From Sebastes aleutianus (taxonomy: Eukaryota > Chordata > Actinopteri > Perciformes > Sebastidae): a stretch of DNA of 64,000 nt. The translations under genes were made by a program, and so were the position numbers. Location: positions 13,677,629 through 13,741,628 of the forward strand of contig CAKAKS010000032.1 of NCBI GenBank assembly GCA_916700875.1. Direction: 5' to 3'. This document shows positions 1 through 13,700 of the stretch, in pieces (position 1 is the first letter of the stretch; every line of letters starts with the position of its first letter). The notes beneath the pieces are model-generated. The model saw only the letters and a program-made list of their open reading frames with translations, was not told the origin of the DNA and did not search any database.

Positions 1-159
1 ACAGAAGCCCGGACAGTATTTTTGCAATAACCTCTTAATCAGTGTATATTCTATACATATACAGTCTAAAGCTAATAAGTAAGAAGCGGACGAGTCAGAC
101 TATGGACCTCTTTTAGAACAGGTTCTTGAGCAAAAGTGAGTAAATATGTTTAATAGTAG

Positions 160-410
160 GTCATTATAATGTCATAAAAAGTCATAGTATAGTATGTCAT
201 AAAAATGTCATGGTAAAGTAGATCATAAAAAACTCATCTCGAAAAGTTATAATATAGTGTGCAATAAAAAAGTAATACAAATTCATAATATAGTATGCAA
301 TAAAAAATTCATAAAAAGTCATAGTACAGTATGACATAAAAAAGTCATAGTATAATAGGTCATAAAAAAAAACACAGTATAGCATGCCATTAAAATGTCA
401 AAACAGATGT
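160..410. repeat. AT-rich tandem repeat
   Basis: Roughly ten imperfect copies of a unit of about 25 bases resembling GTCATAGTATAGTATGTCATAAAA, in lengths of 20-30 bases. Decayed minisatellite; the long minus-strand open frame over it is a by-product of low complexity. Confidence 0.75.
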
Positions 411-544
411 GCGTTTTACTAATTTTAGAATATGGTGAAGAAAACTTCCTGTTAGATCCAATAAAAGGGGACCGGATTTAGTGAGAGTGGATAAGGACAT
501 TATTTTAAAAAATTTACAAAATTAAGGGTAGATTTTGTTTAGAA

Positions 545-645
545 AAAAAGCATAAAAAACGACTAATCAACTAATAAAATCTAGGTCGACTAAGATCGAA
601 ATGGCTGATTAGTCGACTAATCTACTAAGAGGGGGCAGCCCTAGA
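545..645. repeat. hAT-like MITE fragment (same family as 18737 and 21376)
   Basis: One end of the element seen complete in two zfyve1 introns: CGACTAATCAACTAATAAA, then GTCGACTAAT, ending in the terminal GGGGGCAGCCCTA. The other end is missing, so this is a truncated copy. Confidence 0.65.
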
Positions 646-779
646 GCAAACCGACCGTTTCGGAATTCATCTCTACTTACTGTCACAGACATATGGCTTG
701 TCAGCATCCACCTCTGCCTTCCTGCGGCCTGAACCCCGACCCTGAGGAAAAACATCCAGATACTGTAACTATCTGCAAT

Positions 780-1010
780 AATAACAATAAACTTTATTTG
801 TACAGCACCTTTCATATAGGAAATGCAACACAAAGTACTTTGCTTTAATAAAGGAAAATAGACAAAGAATTAACACAAAAACAGGGAAAATAAGATGGAA
901 AATAAAACACATTTGATACAATAAGATACAAATAAATATAAGGTAAAAAAACAAGATGAAATAGAATACACAGAATGCATAACATAAGATGGAAAATCCC
1001 ACTGGAAATA
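780..1010 (-). repeat. LINE-type 3' tail
   Basis: Contains TTTATTTGTACAGCACCTTT, the reverse complement of a tail common to fish L2-like non-LTR retrotransposons (AAAGGTGCTGTACAAATAAA). A related tail occurs at 54560-54735. The copy is short and 5'-truncated with no coding potential. Confidence 0.5.
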
Positions 1011-1017
1011 TCCACTG

Positions 1018-1022
1018 AATAA

Positions 1023-1053
<31 letters not shown>

Positions 1054-1060
1054 AATAATT
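1018..1060. repeat. (AAT)n microsatellite
   Basis: About 14 AAT/AATA units in a row, interrupted once by an A-run. Confidence 0.9.
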
Positions 1061-1440
1061 AAATCAGTACCCATGTTTGCAGCATGCACATATATATCTT
1101 TTCTTTTTCTACATCAGTGGTGGAGACTCAAATTTTTAAGACGAAAACTTTGAAAGTACTTCGCCTCGAGTGCTCTCTCTACAACATTTTTTACCAATAA
1201 AACGTATGCCCAGGGCTTTCCAACATGCACATATCAGCTGCAGCACCACAGGTGTGTAAAATACAGCCACTACCAATGCAAAACTATTGATTGATGTGAT
1301 TAAGGTGTAGCATACAATAGGGACAACTTCTGACACAATAATCAAGCTAATGTTTACTCTATGTTTTATAAAGAAACAAAACTGTTGAGGAAACTGTCTG
1401 ATAATGCAATTCTTCTTAAACCTTCAGTGGATCTCTGACT

Positions 1441-1780
1441 ACTGTTCAACTTACGCTACGTAAGTTGAACAGTATGCGTATGCGTTCCAAATCGCATACT
1501 TTTTCTTTTTACTTTTAGTACGTATTGCAGCTGCCCTTACAAAGTGCGTACTGTTGCATGCAGTATGCATACAATTGGGACATACTACTTCGTCATAATA
1601 TTGCGCCTTGAACTTTGACCCTCTTGCTCATATATCCGCTGGGCAGAGGATTGTGGGTCAGCCAGAAAAGCCTGCTGGCTTGCATACTGCATAATGCGAC
1701 TGGATGCAGTAGGACATCCTGGTATTTGACATACTATGTATTGGAACATACTAAATCTTTTACTGGCATACTAAATAATA
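1441..1780. repeat. TIR-type repeat with a 15-bp hairpin at its left end
   Basis: Rich in GCATACT/AGTATGC motifs in both orientations, as in a common fish non-autonomous DNA transposon. The left end is a perfect inverted repeat, ACTGTTCAACTTACG, with a CTA loop and the matching right arm to 1473. The right end (GGCATACTAAATAATAGG) reaches to within about five bases of the dpf3 exon 5 splice donor at 1785-1790. Confidence 0.55.
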
Positions 1781-1790
1781 GGGCACTTAC

Positions 1791-4700
1791 TCTTCCTTTG
1801 CCCCGATGTCTCCTCTTGGGAGTGTCCACCTCGAAGTCGTCGTCATCATTGAAAGCATCTTCTGCTGCGTCTGCCTCCAGAACCCTCTGAGACAGAGAGA
1901 AAGAGAAAGGACAGACCAGTTCAATACTCAGCCCTGATTGCAAAAAAAACAACTTAGCAGCAACAACGGAGGAAAAGAGAGGTAAGAAAAAAATAGATTT
2001 TTCAGTTCTTGACACAATCTGGGGCTTTTTGACACATACCGAAATGCTCACAGATCATGCAGGTACTTAAAGGACCGGAGGCTCTTTCTTTATTGCAGTA
2101 ATTTGTTTAGTACAAGGAGAATGAATTAATAAAAATTAACTGTCTGTCTTGAGGGATGAGCCATTATGCTCCAAGCCCTGTCTTCCTGTGTGTCCTTCCT
2201 GTAAATATAGTTGAGATATGACAGGCAACAGAGATCAGCGATGTTATGCACAGAGCTACTGCACACATCATTCTGTGGGCATAACTTATTACCATTACCA
2301 TATATAAATGGGAATTAAAAGTTGAAGCAGTCTACTTGTCCAAAATGCCTCACAGTGAGACAGCAGTCAGCTAACGAGCCCTGCAGGTCAGCTGGAAAAA
2401 CTGGGCAAGTTGCCTTGACAACCAGTTGGGGCGCAACACTTCACTCTCAATGCCAGGCCCCCCAATCACTTGAGTGATATCGCTGAACATTTACACTTTA
2501 AACTCACACATACTGTATACACACATACAGTGAGTGTTTGAGACAACCTCTCACCTGGATCTCCAGCAGGCTCTCCTCGTCGTTCTTAGAGTTGTTGTTC
2601 CTCTTGTCTAGACCCTCTCCTCGTAGCAGAGCCTCCAGCGTGGTGCTCTGGGCGGGCAAGGTGTCCTTAGCCCTGATGCCGCCGTCTGCACAAAGACGAA
2701 AACAGGCGACGTGTGATGAATCATCAAAATACTGACAAATTCATGTCTAATTGTTCACTTTAGGTTAAAAAAAAAAATCCACTAGGGCTGTGTATTGGCA
2801 AGAATCTGGCGATACGATACGTACTATGATACAGGGGTTACAATTCAATACATTGGGATCTATTGCGCGATTTAATCAAATTTTAGGAAAACTGTCATAG
2901 TAAATGAGTACATTTTTAAAAACATTTTTATGCAATCAGAACAGTGGGATCTTGTATTTTTCACAGTCCCTGTAACATCCAACATAATATCACTAATTTT
3001 TGTGTAATCTGAGCCGCTGTCTATTGTCTATTGATTAAAAAAAATCGATCGACATGTTTTTGAAAATCAATACAGTATCACAAAACATAATATCGCAATA
3101 CTCAGGTGCATCAAATTTGTTCACACCCCTAAAATCCACAGGTATATGATAGAAACAATGGAGTCTGTTTATTGCTAATGATCCCAGAGCTGCAGTATGT
3201 TACAGTCCTCTAGCATGTGCTGTTTCTTCCCCTTCATCACCATCAACAACTGTAATTATGACAAGAAGCATCAGAGCTACAGTCTCTGACCTGCGTGAGC
3301 CGCTTTCTATCAACATTAATTTCCATTATGTCTCTTCTCTTCCACTCACACTAGACCTAATAAAAGCATGTGGCAAATTGCTGGAGCCTTTGATTGTTAA
3401 AGCGGCTGTTATCTTTTTTTTGCCTGCAACAAAATGTGTCATCACAACTATTTTCACAGCACTATATTACTGAAGAAAATTATATTTTCATTCTGAGAGA
3501 GAATGCATTGTCATTGATGAGCTCTCGATGATGCTGCACTATGCAGACATTAGGCTGACTTTGTCCACAGGAATCTCCGAGGTACAATGCAGTTAAGTGG
3601 CTTATCGCTTTAACCTGAACACATCATGCAGATATCTCCTCCTACGGTTCAGCTGAGGATTCGAACAAACAGTGTAGGAGGCAAGCAGGTTGAGCAGACA
3701 AAGCAGAGCAAACAAAAGCTTTGACAGTCAAGTCGGATCTGCCGATCTTATTTACACAATCTCTTCTCCACAGACAGCTACATGATCATCCAGTTGCTTT
3801 GTGGGTGTTTGAAAAGAGGACACACTTCAAAAGCCCCCTGACTAGGGCTTTCTATCAGCCCTTCATCTTACCACTGCGCCCACCCGAAAGACTTTTGCAG
3901 AATATTGAGCATGAAGTGCTGAAGCGACGGAAGACTGCATAGGTAAGAGGCAGATATAGGGAGGTAGGCGTGAGAAGCAGATACAACACACTCCTCTAAA
4001 ATGGGCCCCTCCACCATGCGGCGGCGGCAACCCCTCACCATTGTGTCTGCACACGTTGACTTTCAACTCTCCGCGACGAGACAGACCACCCCCCCCCTTC
4101 CCCTCCCTCCCAACCCATGGGAGCTGGGGGGCTAAAAATAGACCCGGCAGCAGCCTGCAGCAGGGAGCTGATTCTGCATGCAGCCCCCGTCTCTAGCACA
4201 CCATCAGTTAGCCTGCCGAGGCAGCGAGACAGAGTCTGGCTGCTGCCCTGTGCTGGCCACCTCTGGCCAGCTGCACAACGTGCTCCATATAAGAGACGCC
4301 AGGTTAAATCAGGGTACGCTTCCCCTCCGCTGGGCACTGGCAGACAGCGCATACTATCCACTGTTGCTGGAGAAGGGAAGGGACAGCAGGGTGGTGGCGG
4401 TGGGGTCTTAGCCAGCGCAAGCTCAGTGGAAAACAATAGGCTACAGTGGGATGTGTTTGGGAAACAAAGGCTCGGTTCATATGCTATCTCTCCATCTTGC
4501 TTTCTCTTTCCAGGCCCGCTCCCTCTTTCGTACTTTCTCAACTTCCATAACATGCAGAAATTAAATTTGAACTAAAGCATCATGACCATGGAGATTTCTA
4601 TCAAAACACAATGGATTGCTCAGTCTTTTATATAAACTACTAGAGTGAAAGTGAAAGATGTAACATAATCTAGGGCTGTGCAATTAATTTCAATTGCGAT

Positions 4701-7700
4701 TTTGGCTTCCAAAGATTATGAAAACAAGATAATCAACATTAAACGATTATGGTGCCGCATTCTGTTTCGCAATGACGCTCTCGTTTTGTCTTGTGTTTTA
4801 ATGCCAGAGCACCCCTTTCCTTTACAGCGGTGCACTTTTGCCCTGCTTGACGGGGCGTATTTCCTCCATGGTGGTGCACCACCACTGTCTGTAGGTCAGC
4901 TTGGAAAGGCCCGGGCTGAAGGTGTTATATGGTTATAAAGCACCCTGGCCCGGACCTCGCCGCTTAGTGTTCGCTGTGAGGCGGACTGTCCTCAGTGCGG
5001 CGATGTCGGCAACCCACCTGGCCCGTCTTGAAACACGGCCCCCCTGTCTCGTTTACTATGCTTTGTGGGTGTGACTTTTTTTTGCTGTGTCATCACTATT
5101 CATATCTCTACAACAACATGTTTATGATTAAATTGTTTACTAGAGCACAAAGTTCCTCATAGATTTAGTCTTGTAATGTTGCTCTCAAAGTGCACCAGAT
5201 TGATGCATTTAACTTCAAAATGTGGGCTACAACATTTTTTTTCTAAATGCATCACGTTTCTGAAGTCAATGAGTTATCTTGTTAAATAATCGTGGTCTCA
5301 ATATTGACCAAAATAATCGTGATTATGATATTTGCCACAATCTACAAAAGACCTAACATAATGTTTCTGTGTTAAGGCCCAGACACCCCAACCAGGCATC
5401 AAAGAACTAGTGGCGACGAAAGCCGACCGTTGAGTCGCCTCACGTCGCCTTTGTCTTGACCAAAAGGTTGCATTCAAACACACCGCAAAGACTACAGCCA
5501 ACATCCAACTACCATGTACGTTCATTCCAGATGGCCATGTCCTTGTGAAAAAAATGTTCTTGTATTGGAATGATCAGATGAAATGAAGATGAAAAAAGAC
5601 TTTACTCCTTGGCTTGCTATCCTCACTTCTGTTTCTCTTCTAGTGCACTGATTCGTTTAAGCTAAACAGCCAATCAGATTGATTTCTCTCACCAATGGGC
5701 ACCGCCGCCAATTCAACATGCTGAATCAGCCCAAAAAACTCAGACACCAGCAGACGAGAGCCGACGATACGAGACACACCAAAAAAACTAGACCGACAGA
5801 CATTCACCGATGGCCCCAAATTGTCCGACGGCCGACTGTCGGCATGGTATGTGTCGGGGCCTTGAGATTCTCTCCTTTGTCCTGCTCATTCCTATGAATA
5901 GTGTAACATCCCAGTGGGTATGTAAGCCTTGGACACATAATGGATCAGTTACGTGAGCTCAAGATCACAAAAACACACACAAGACTGCAGGGCGGACTAC
6001 GGGGAGAGATGGAGAGATGGGGAGATGAAAGACTTGTCAGAGTAAAAGAGACAAAACCAATCAGCAAGGGAGGTAGTCAGGAGAAAATAAGATAGAGGGA
6101 GAATATAGAGGAGAGGGTAAATGTGTTGAGTGAGCGGTTTCAAGTGGCAGCCAGAGAAGGCCAAACTTCATTCCATAACATTTATTAAATAGTGTCTGCA
6201 GTGGCCGGACTCCGTCTCGCTGCTCCCAGCAGCGGTAAATCTAATTACATGTTCTACTTCTCACAAAACAAGTTTACCAGCCGGGGTGAACACAGCCACA
6301 TTTCATCCTCTGAAAAATGACAGGCAGCCTGTTCAGCTCAGTGCGCTGACCACAGAGTGATATGCTTTTAGCCAGATTATTCCAGATCATCACCAGTAAT
6401 CACATGAGCTGAAGGAGGTGGTGGAGGTGGGTGGGAGACGAGGAAGGGAAGGGTTAGGGGAGGAAGAGGCTGCAGGATCTTACCGAGCTGGAGACCGTAG
6501 ATGCCCAGGCGGGGATCTGTGGCGTTGTGCAGCCGTCTCTTCTTCCTCCAGCAGCGGGCGGGGTATGTGTACATCTGCCCGGCTGCGACCCCTGTACAAT
6601 AACAGTTGTAAATATGCAAACAAGACAGTTTCTCCTTGATAATAAAACGTTAGAGGATCTTTGAAATGTAGAAACCCCTGATTACACAGATATGAAAGAA
6701 GAAAACCAGATCTGGTACAGTGTGTTACAAATTCCTCACACTAATTGTAGGGCTGCAACTAACAAACATTTTCACCGCCGATTATTTTCTTGATTAATCG
6801 ATTAGTTGTTTGCTCTATAAAATGGTAGAAAATGGTGAAAAATGTCGATCAGTGATTCCCATAGCCCAAGATGACGTCCTCAAATGTCTTGTTTTGTCCA
6901 CAACTCAACTCAAAGATATTCAGTTTACTGTCATAGAGGAGTAAAGAAACCAGACAATATTCACATTTAAGAAGCTGGAATCAGAGAATTTCAATTTTTT
7001 TTCTTAAAAAATTACTCAAAATGATTATCAAAATAGTTGACGATTAATTTAATAGTTGACAACTAATCGATTAATTATTGCAACTGATTGTACTGATTTT
7101 TTTGTTTTGTTTGAGATATCTGTATTGAGATTAATATATTGAGGCCGCTTGAAACATTACTAACTAGCTTCAAAATGATTAGTTAATCAACCAGTTTCTT
7201 TGTTTTATATCATTTGATTGAACAAAATAGACAGGCTGTGTTAAAATTGTGGGGGGAATTTTTCACTATTTTCTAACACTGTATTAACTAAAGGATTGAC
7301 CGCAAAAAATCAAAGCAATCAAAAGATTTATCAATAATGAAAATAATTATTTGCAACCTTAGTTAATAGTTTAAGAAAATGTAGACACAGACATCATTTT
7401 TGCAAGCTTAAAGGCAGGGTTGGTGATCTTGAGAAACTAGCAAGAGAACACTAGATTTTTAAAAATGTGTGTTGCCAACTCTTGTCCAATGAAAGTAGCT
7501 AGCAGCTCTTGCTCCAAAAGTCCCTAAATCTAGAGAGAAAGTCGCCAACTTGAGAACACTGATAGTCCGTCCCTTCAGGCCTCCCTACAAAGCCACTCCC
7601 CCACAATTATCATCATGAAGGTAAACATATAAGGAACGTGAACGGCAAACATTGCTATTGTTAGTACTCCCAGCTGTCTAGCTAGCAGCTTGTGGAACAC

Positions 7701-10700
7701 TCCAGTGACGTGCAATGAGTGCACGAGCAGAGCGTGCACAGGCAGGCAGGTTTATTGCAGTCCTGCGACGGCCACAGATGCCGGATTTTTTTTTTTTTTT
7801 TTGTCAGAGCATTTGATTTATTGATTTCTGTTGGGAATGAGAATTTCAACAAATAACAAAAATGTTTCTAAAATCTTTACCAACCCTACCTTTAATGGAC
7901 CAAACACACTCTGAACTCCCACTAACACATTATCTGTAAGTGTGTGTGTGTTTACCCACCGGGGCTGCGGTGGTGTCGTTCCATCCAGATGTAGCAGTTG
8001 TTCTGGGCCACGCCGGTTTGCGAGTCCAGAAATGGCAGGCGGACGCTGCGCTCAGCACACAGGCGAGCATTGTAGCTGCGGCACTGCTCAATGGCGTCCT
8101 TGTAGAACTGGTCACCCAACCTGCGGGGCGGGTTAATGTTATCAGCAGAGGTCAGTGACACTGGACAATGTGGTTGACACATAATGGGATCACATTTGCA
8201 GAACCTCTGATATGGAGATGAGCCTTTTTTATCATGTATGTATGTATGTATGTAAGCCGCCTTGATAATAATGGCCTGTTGCTTTGCTGGCTACAGATCA
8301 TTAAATCAGTGAGCTGAGGCTGCTACAAGATTTGTATCCCTTAGAAACTCTCCTCAATCCAAATAATGCTGTTAACGTCTGCTCAAACTTCTAATCAGCA
8401 CTGTTCAATGTAAGTCTCAAACTGACAGCTGAGCGTCTCTCTCCTCTTTCAGCTTGCCATCAGGAAGAATTTGTGGAAAGAAAAAAACAAAACAATGCAA
8501 CCCAGTTACAAGACTGCTCCCATTCCAGAGGTTAAACATATTATTACCTCTGTGGGCTCTTTGACTGATGTGATTATTGATATGCTGTGAGCTACGGTGG
8601 CATTGACAGTGTTACATTATCACAACAACATAGGATATGGGGTCTGATACGTAGTCACTCCTTCGATCGGCAAAGCAGCAAAGACTCTCACACTTTAGTT
8701 CCACTTTTCTTAGCGCCACTGAGATTTTGGCAGTCCCTCAGGGTTTCAATGTTAATATTCAGAGTGAAATGGGGGAGGATATTTCACATTCAAGCCCTCA
8801 ATCGCTGCCACACGCCTGGTATGGTAATTAGCCTACTTAATTAATCTCAGCAGAGTGCCTAGCACAAGGGCAGGTTCTAATTTGACTATATCAAAGATGG
8901 GGGTAAACGCTGCAACTCGGAAATCATGGCGAGGTACTTTGTATGTGATTTCCACAGTCTGCTGTTATATCACAGGGGCAACAAGGGCAAATTAGAGCTA
9001 CTGGTTCTCCTTGTATGAACATCTCCACATCCGCATAATAAAGTTCCTCCACGTGTTCTCAATTACAACATTAGGAAGACGGCCATTTTGAAGTGAAACT
9101 AATGAGCTGTAGGCTGCGAGCCGAGTCTGGAATCTTAAACTGGAGGTGGAGGAGGTGGGAGCCTGATTTGTCAGCATCTCCCGAATCCTGCTCTCCCTCG
9201 CTCTCTTTCTCTCTCTCAGTCTTTAACCCTTGATAAGACAACGTCCAGCAGATGAACAGCCGTGTTAGGAATGCTGTCCCGCACAAAGCCCACTGCTCTG
9301 CGGTTCAGACAAAGCCACAGTGTGTGAGGCTTCTGGGAAAGAGTGGGGCTTCGTGTCAGTGTGACTGGGAAGAGTAAACAGTCGCAGGTACCGAGCGAGG
9401 GCAGGGAGGGGCGGAAAGGTGTGAGAAAGACTATGGGGAGAGAAAAATAAAAACAAGACAGGGTTCAAAAAGGCAAGACGGTGAGAAAAGAAGGTTAAAA
9501 GCGGATCATGACTAATAACTATGGGACTTGTGCTCTCCTTCCTTGTGCTACAATCATACCAAGATGGCTTTATTGTAGTTAACAACTACTACTCCCTGCC
9601 TTGTAAAGAAGCCATACAGTAGTGTTTCTTAGTGCATGCAAAACACCAGTTTCTGAGATGTATTTTCTCACCCTTTAATGCATGAATGCAGGAATTTTTA
9701 CAAGAGGAATCACACAGGGATATACTCAAAACAGATTGGCCACATAGCTGAACACACAAGTTCAGATGTTTAACATCTTCACCAGTAGCTTGCTCAAAGA
9801 TTTCTTTTAAAGAAACATCAAAAAATAAACACACACAGCTGTGTAATAATATGTATAAATCTCAGCTTGATATCATATGTGGAATGTTGTTTCCAACAGT
9901 AAATCCGCGTCTAACTAACCTGTTTGCTTCGCTGCCATTCCTCGATATCAACACACAGCTCTGATGAGACCCAGTGTGACATATCAGATTACTAAAAGCA
10001 GACCAGCTGTAAATGCTCCCCGAAGTCACTCTACAAGTGCACGCTCAAAGGGTGCATACCGTGGAGCGCCAACAATCTGAGATTACTCAGGTTGAACAAA
10101 CCAAGAGAGGATGCTGATCCGTCTCAAGTGAAACGTGCAGGGAGGGGTCGGAGGGGAGAACAAATAAGTGGTGAAAGTGTTCTGATGGGTGCTGTCTATC
10201 TGTCTGTCTGTCTGTCTGTCTGTGCATTGACACGCTCTCCATCAGGGCCCCGCTGCCCCGAGCAGCAGGTGCACTGGCTTGGGTGAGAGATCTTTCTGAC
10301 ACTTGTAATGAGTGACGAGACCCACACAGCCAACGACACGGGAGGGGGGAGAGTGCCACACCACCCCTTACAGCACACAACTTCTCCCCTCTTGTCTGTT
10401 TTGAGGCACATGTTTCTGTTTTTCCGCTGTCCTTTGAAAACGATGTCACTGAAGTGGTTTAAGAATTATTTCCAGGGAATTGAGCAACATAACTAAAACA
10501 GAGTCAGATGACTCAAAAAACACGAGCAATCTGACGTTCATACAGAAATTTAAACCAACTCTTACTTGGAAGAGAAAACAAATGCAAACAGTAAAAAATA
10601 TTACTCAAACTGTCTGTTGTAAACATCCATCACGGTTTACAGATCAGCTTCCTGGTTCACTCTGACCTACCGTACTTGCCACAGATGAGCGCACACTCAG

Positions 10701-13700
10701 TTTCCTGTGCAATGAAGGATTATTACCAACATTTCAAGTGCACTCACTTTCAGTTTCACCTCATAATGAAGTGGTTTAGAAGAGTGGGTTCCTGATCTTT
10801 TTGACCCCTTAAAACAAAACAATGTCTACTCGCAAACAGTCATCAACAGTTGCATATTTATAAATCCGCAAGAAGTAAAATAATCCAGTAATTTAAAAGA
10901 AAAAACGTAAAAGGTTGGAGGAAAGTGTGCAGCAGAAATATATATTCATCTGCTTTCCTCTTATGCTAATAAACCCCTTAAATTTGTCTTGAAACTGCCA
11001 AAGGGATCCAGACCCCCCGGTTGGGAACTACTTGTTTAGATAATCTGTTGGCTTGTGTATAAACTGTTTGATTGCTTGACTGCTCATTTCTAACACCATT
11101 AGACTTTTTTGTGATTTCCCAGATATCAACAATTACTTTTGTGAAGCCAGTTCCACCAAACCTGATAGAAATTAAACTACAAATATAAGACCCAAGCTGT
11201 AATAAACCATAATTATCCTTTAAAGCTAGCCTACAGTTGGCCAAATTGTGTGGAATCAAACTGAACTAGAAACACCGCATGTGCATTTCAGGGCTTAAAA
11301 AGGTGCCTCAGAGCAGAGGTATGTGCTACACATCCTTAATATCTTCCAGTCGAGTAGAGAAGGTGAGTGTGTGCATGAGGGCGAGGAACAAAAGCAAATC
11401 TTGTGGCCAGTGGGGCCTCCGCTATCAGCGTGTTCCTGTCAACGGTTCGTCGTGTCACATGGCTGCGTCCGTAATGTGAGCATGTGTCAACATTCATTTT
11501 GCATATCTGACGACGAAACTTTAGTTTGCAGGAGGAGAAGCAGCTCGCGGAGGCAAAGTGATCATGACAGTCATGACAAAACTCCAGCGTCTGCTTCCAA
11601 ATGGTCCAGCGGGACTCCAGTGATCTGACTGACGAAATGAGAATAAAAACCTGATCTACAAACACAACTTCAGTCCCTTCAGCTCTGCTCAGGAGGTTTC
11701 TCGAGTTTGCAGGTGCACTACTCCTTCACAGGAAGCTAGAGCCACCACATAACAAGAGAGGGGGAGGAGGAGGAGGAGGGCCTACAGAGTGACTGCATCC
11801 TGACAACAACCGCTGATTACACCAATCAGAACAACACAGTCAGGGCGAGGGCAGGAGTAAAACCAGACCATACACCTCCACACTGCAGTGCCAATAAACA
11901 GCAGGCCCGGCTCCCTCAAAGTGGAGAAGGAGCTCGCCGATGTGATGTCAGGAGAGCTGTGTGGCTGGAAGATGTGTCCAACTCCAGCTGTGGCTAAAAT
12001 TTTAATGAGCAGCTTTATGAGCTTCTTTATTAATCAAATATTCCAGACTCCATTTTAATCAGCAGATTCTGGAGATTACCGTCCTCCCATCATGCTCATA
12101 GGAGGGACAGACCTCACACAGGCGTGCACAGGCTTGCACGGCGCAGCTTCATCCACCACCATCCCTACAACAAAGTCAAACCGCCGTTTCATTTCCCTAA
12201 AGTGAATCATCTTAATACAAAAAAAAGGTCAAACTGGTCCACAGGAGCGACATCCAATTAGTGTCAAGTGTGACTAATTATAATCTGACAAACGTGTGAA
12301 ATGAAGTCAGAAACCCGAGACCAAGGCTAATTATAGCACATTGAAACACTTCATTAAGCACAGTTTATAGCAAGGAGACATTCCACATCAGAATGCTAAA
12401 GCGCCTCCGAGATGAAACAGCAGCTAGACAGCAGACGCACGCTGAAGCTTGTTGGGACACAAGAGAGGGAAATAATCCAACAAGGTAATAATGGAAATGC
12501 ACTTTCCAATAATAATCATGCTCTTATGAAAAAAATAAAAAATACACAGATACGTGATAGGGCTGGGCGATATGGCCAAAATCTTCTATCGCTATATACA
12601 TCAGTTCATATCTCGATAACGATATATATCACGATATAGCATGTTTTCTGGTAATTCAATAAATAAATAGTCTATATGAAATAACCACATGGTAAAGTTG
12701 AATATACTCCTGTGTGGATTACATACTTGACAAATGAAAAGTGCAGAGTATTTTCTCTTTTTAAGAACTTGAGAGCAAAATGAACACAACAGTTTTTAGT
12801 GAAATTATAGAGAAAAATGAAAGAAATATTGGCCTAGCCTGTATCACTATAGAGAAAGATATAAAAGATAGATGTTTTTATATTGTCTTGAGTCTGACTA
12901 TATATATATATATATCATAGGGCTGTCCCTAATACCGTTTTTGGGCTCGAAGCTTCACTGAAAAATATTCGAAGGTATTCGAAGCTTCGCGGAGCAGCAG
13001 GCTGACATGCTCTTCTGTCTGTCTGTCTCCATCTTCCTCGTTTCCCCGCACTACTGAACACACGCGCACCTCAAACAGCGATATCCATCTAAGAATAACT
13101 AATAATAATTAATATGAATAATGTGGTGGGGTTATTTCTTATTTCATGGGGTATTTTGGGATTATATATATATATAAAATGCAAAAAAAAAGGTTGATTA
13201 CCATGGCAACGGTTGAAGCTTCGAAGCTTCGAAGCATTTGGGTCAGCCCTAATAAATAGTCTACATGAAATAACCACATGGTAAAGCCTAATTTTGTATA
13301 CTCCTGTATGAATTAAATACTTGACAAAGTACCGAGTATTTTCTCTTACTTGAGTGCAAAATGAATAATAGTGAAATTATAGAGACAAAATAAATAAATA
13401 TTGGCTTAGCCTATATCACGATAGAAACGATATAGAAAAATAGAAACGATTTTGATGATATGTATCATCATATTGCCCAGCCCTAATACGTGATGAGGGA
13501 ACTGAAGGAACTAAGAAGTAATATTAATTTAACATTTACATTGAGCACGTTAACATCAACTGCTTCACTGAGCTGTTCAGGTGCCAACAGCAGAAGGCTG
13601 TGATTGCATTGGGCAATGCCCTGTGAAACTGTGAAGCAAAGCATCGCATGAAAAGTGCAGTCAACTAATGCAAAAAATACAGATTAAAACAGGTATTTTG

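Larger units (their letters stand above)
1..1790. other. dpf3 intron (downstream of exon 5), mostly repeats
   Basis: No exon is visible here. The stretch holds an AT-rich tandem array (about 160-410), a transposon fragment (545-645), a LINE-type tail (780-1010), an AAT microsatellite (1018-1060) and a TIR-type repeat with a hairpin (1441-1780) that ends a few bases from the exon 5 donor. Confidence 0.6.

Noticed and set aside
4117..4575. 152-residue plus-strand frame and its 172-residue minus-strand partner in dpf3 intron 3
   Set aside because: Both arise from a GC-rich block with low stop frequency. No domain, no splice partners and no resemblance to a known family.
4850..5045. Functional rRNA gene
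   Set aside because: Only a short, diverged D2-D3 fragment is present, inside a repeat; no rDNA flanks.
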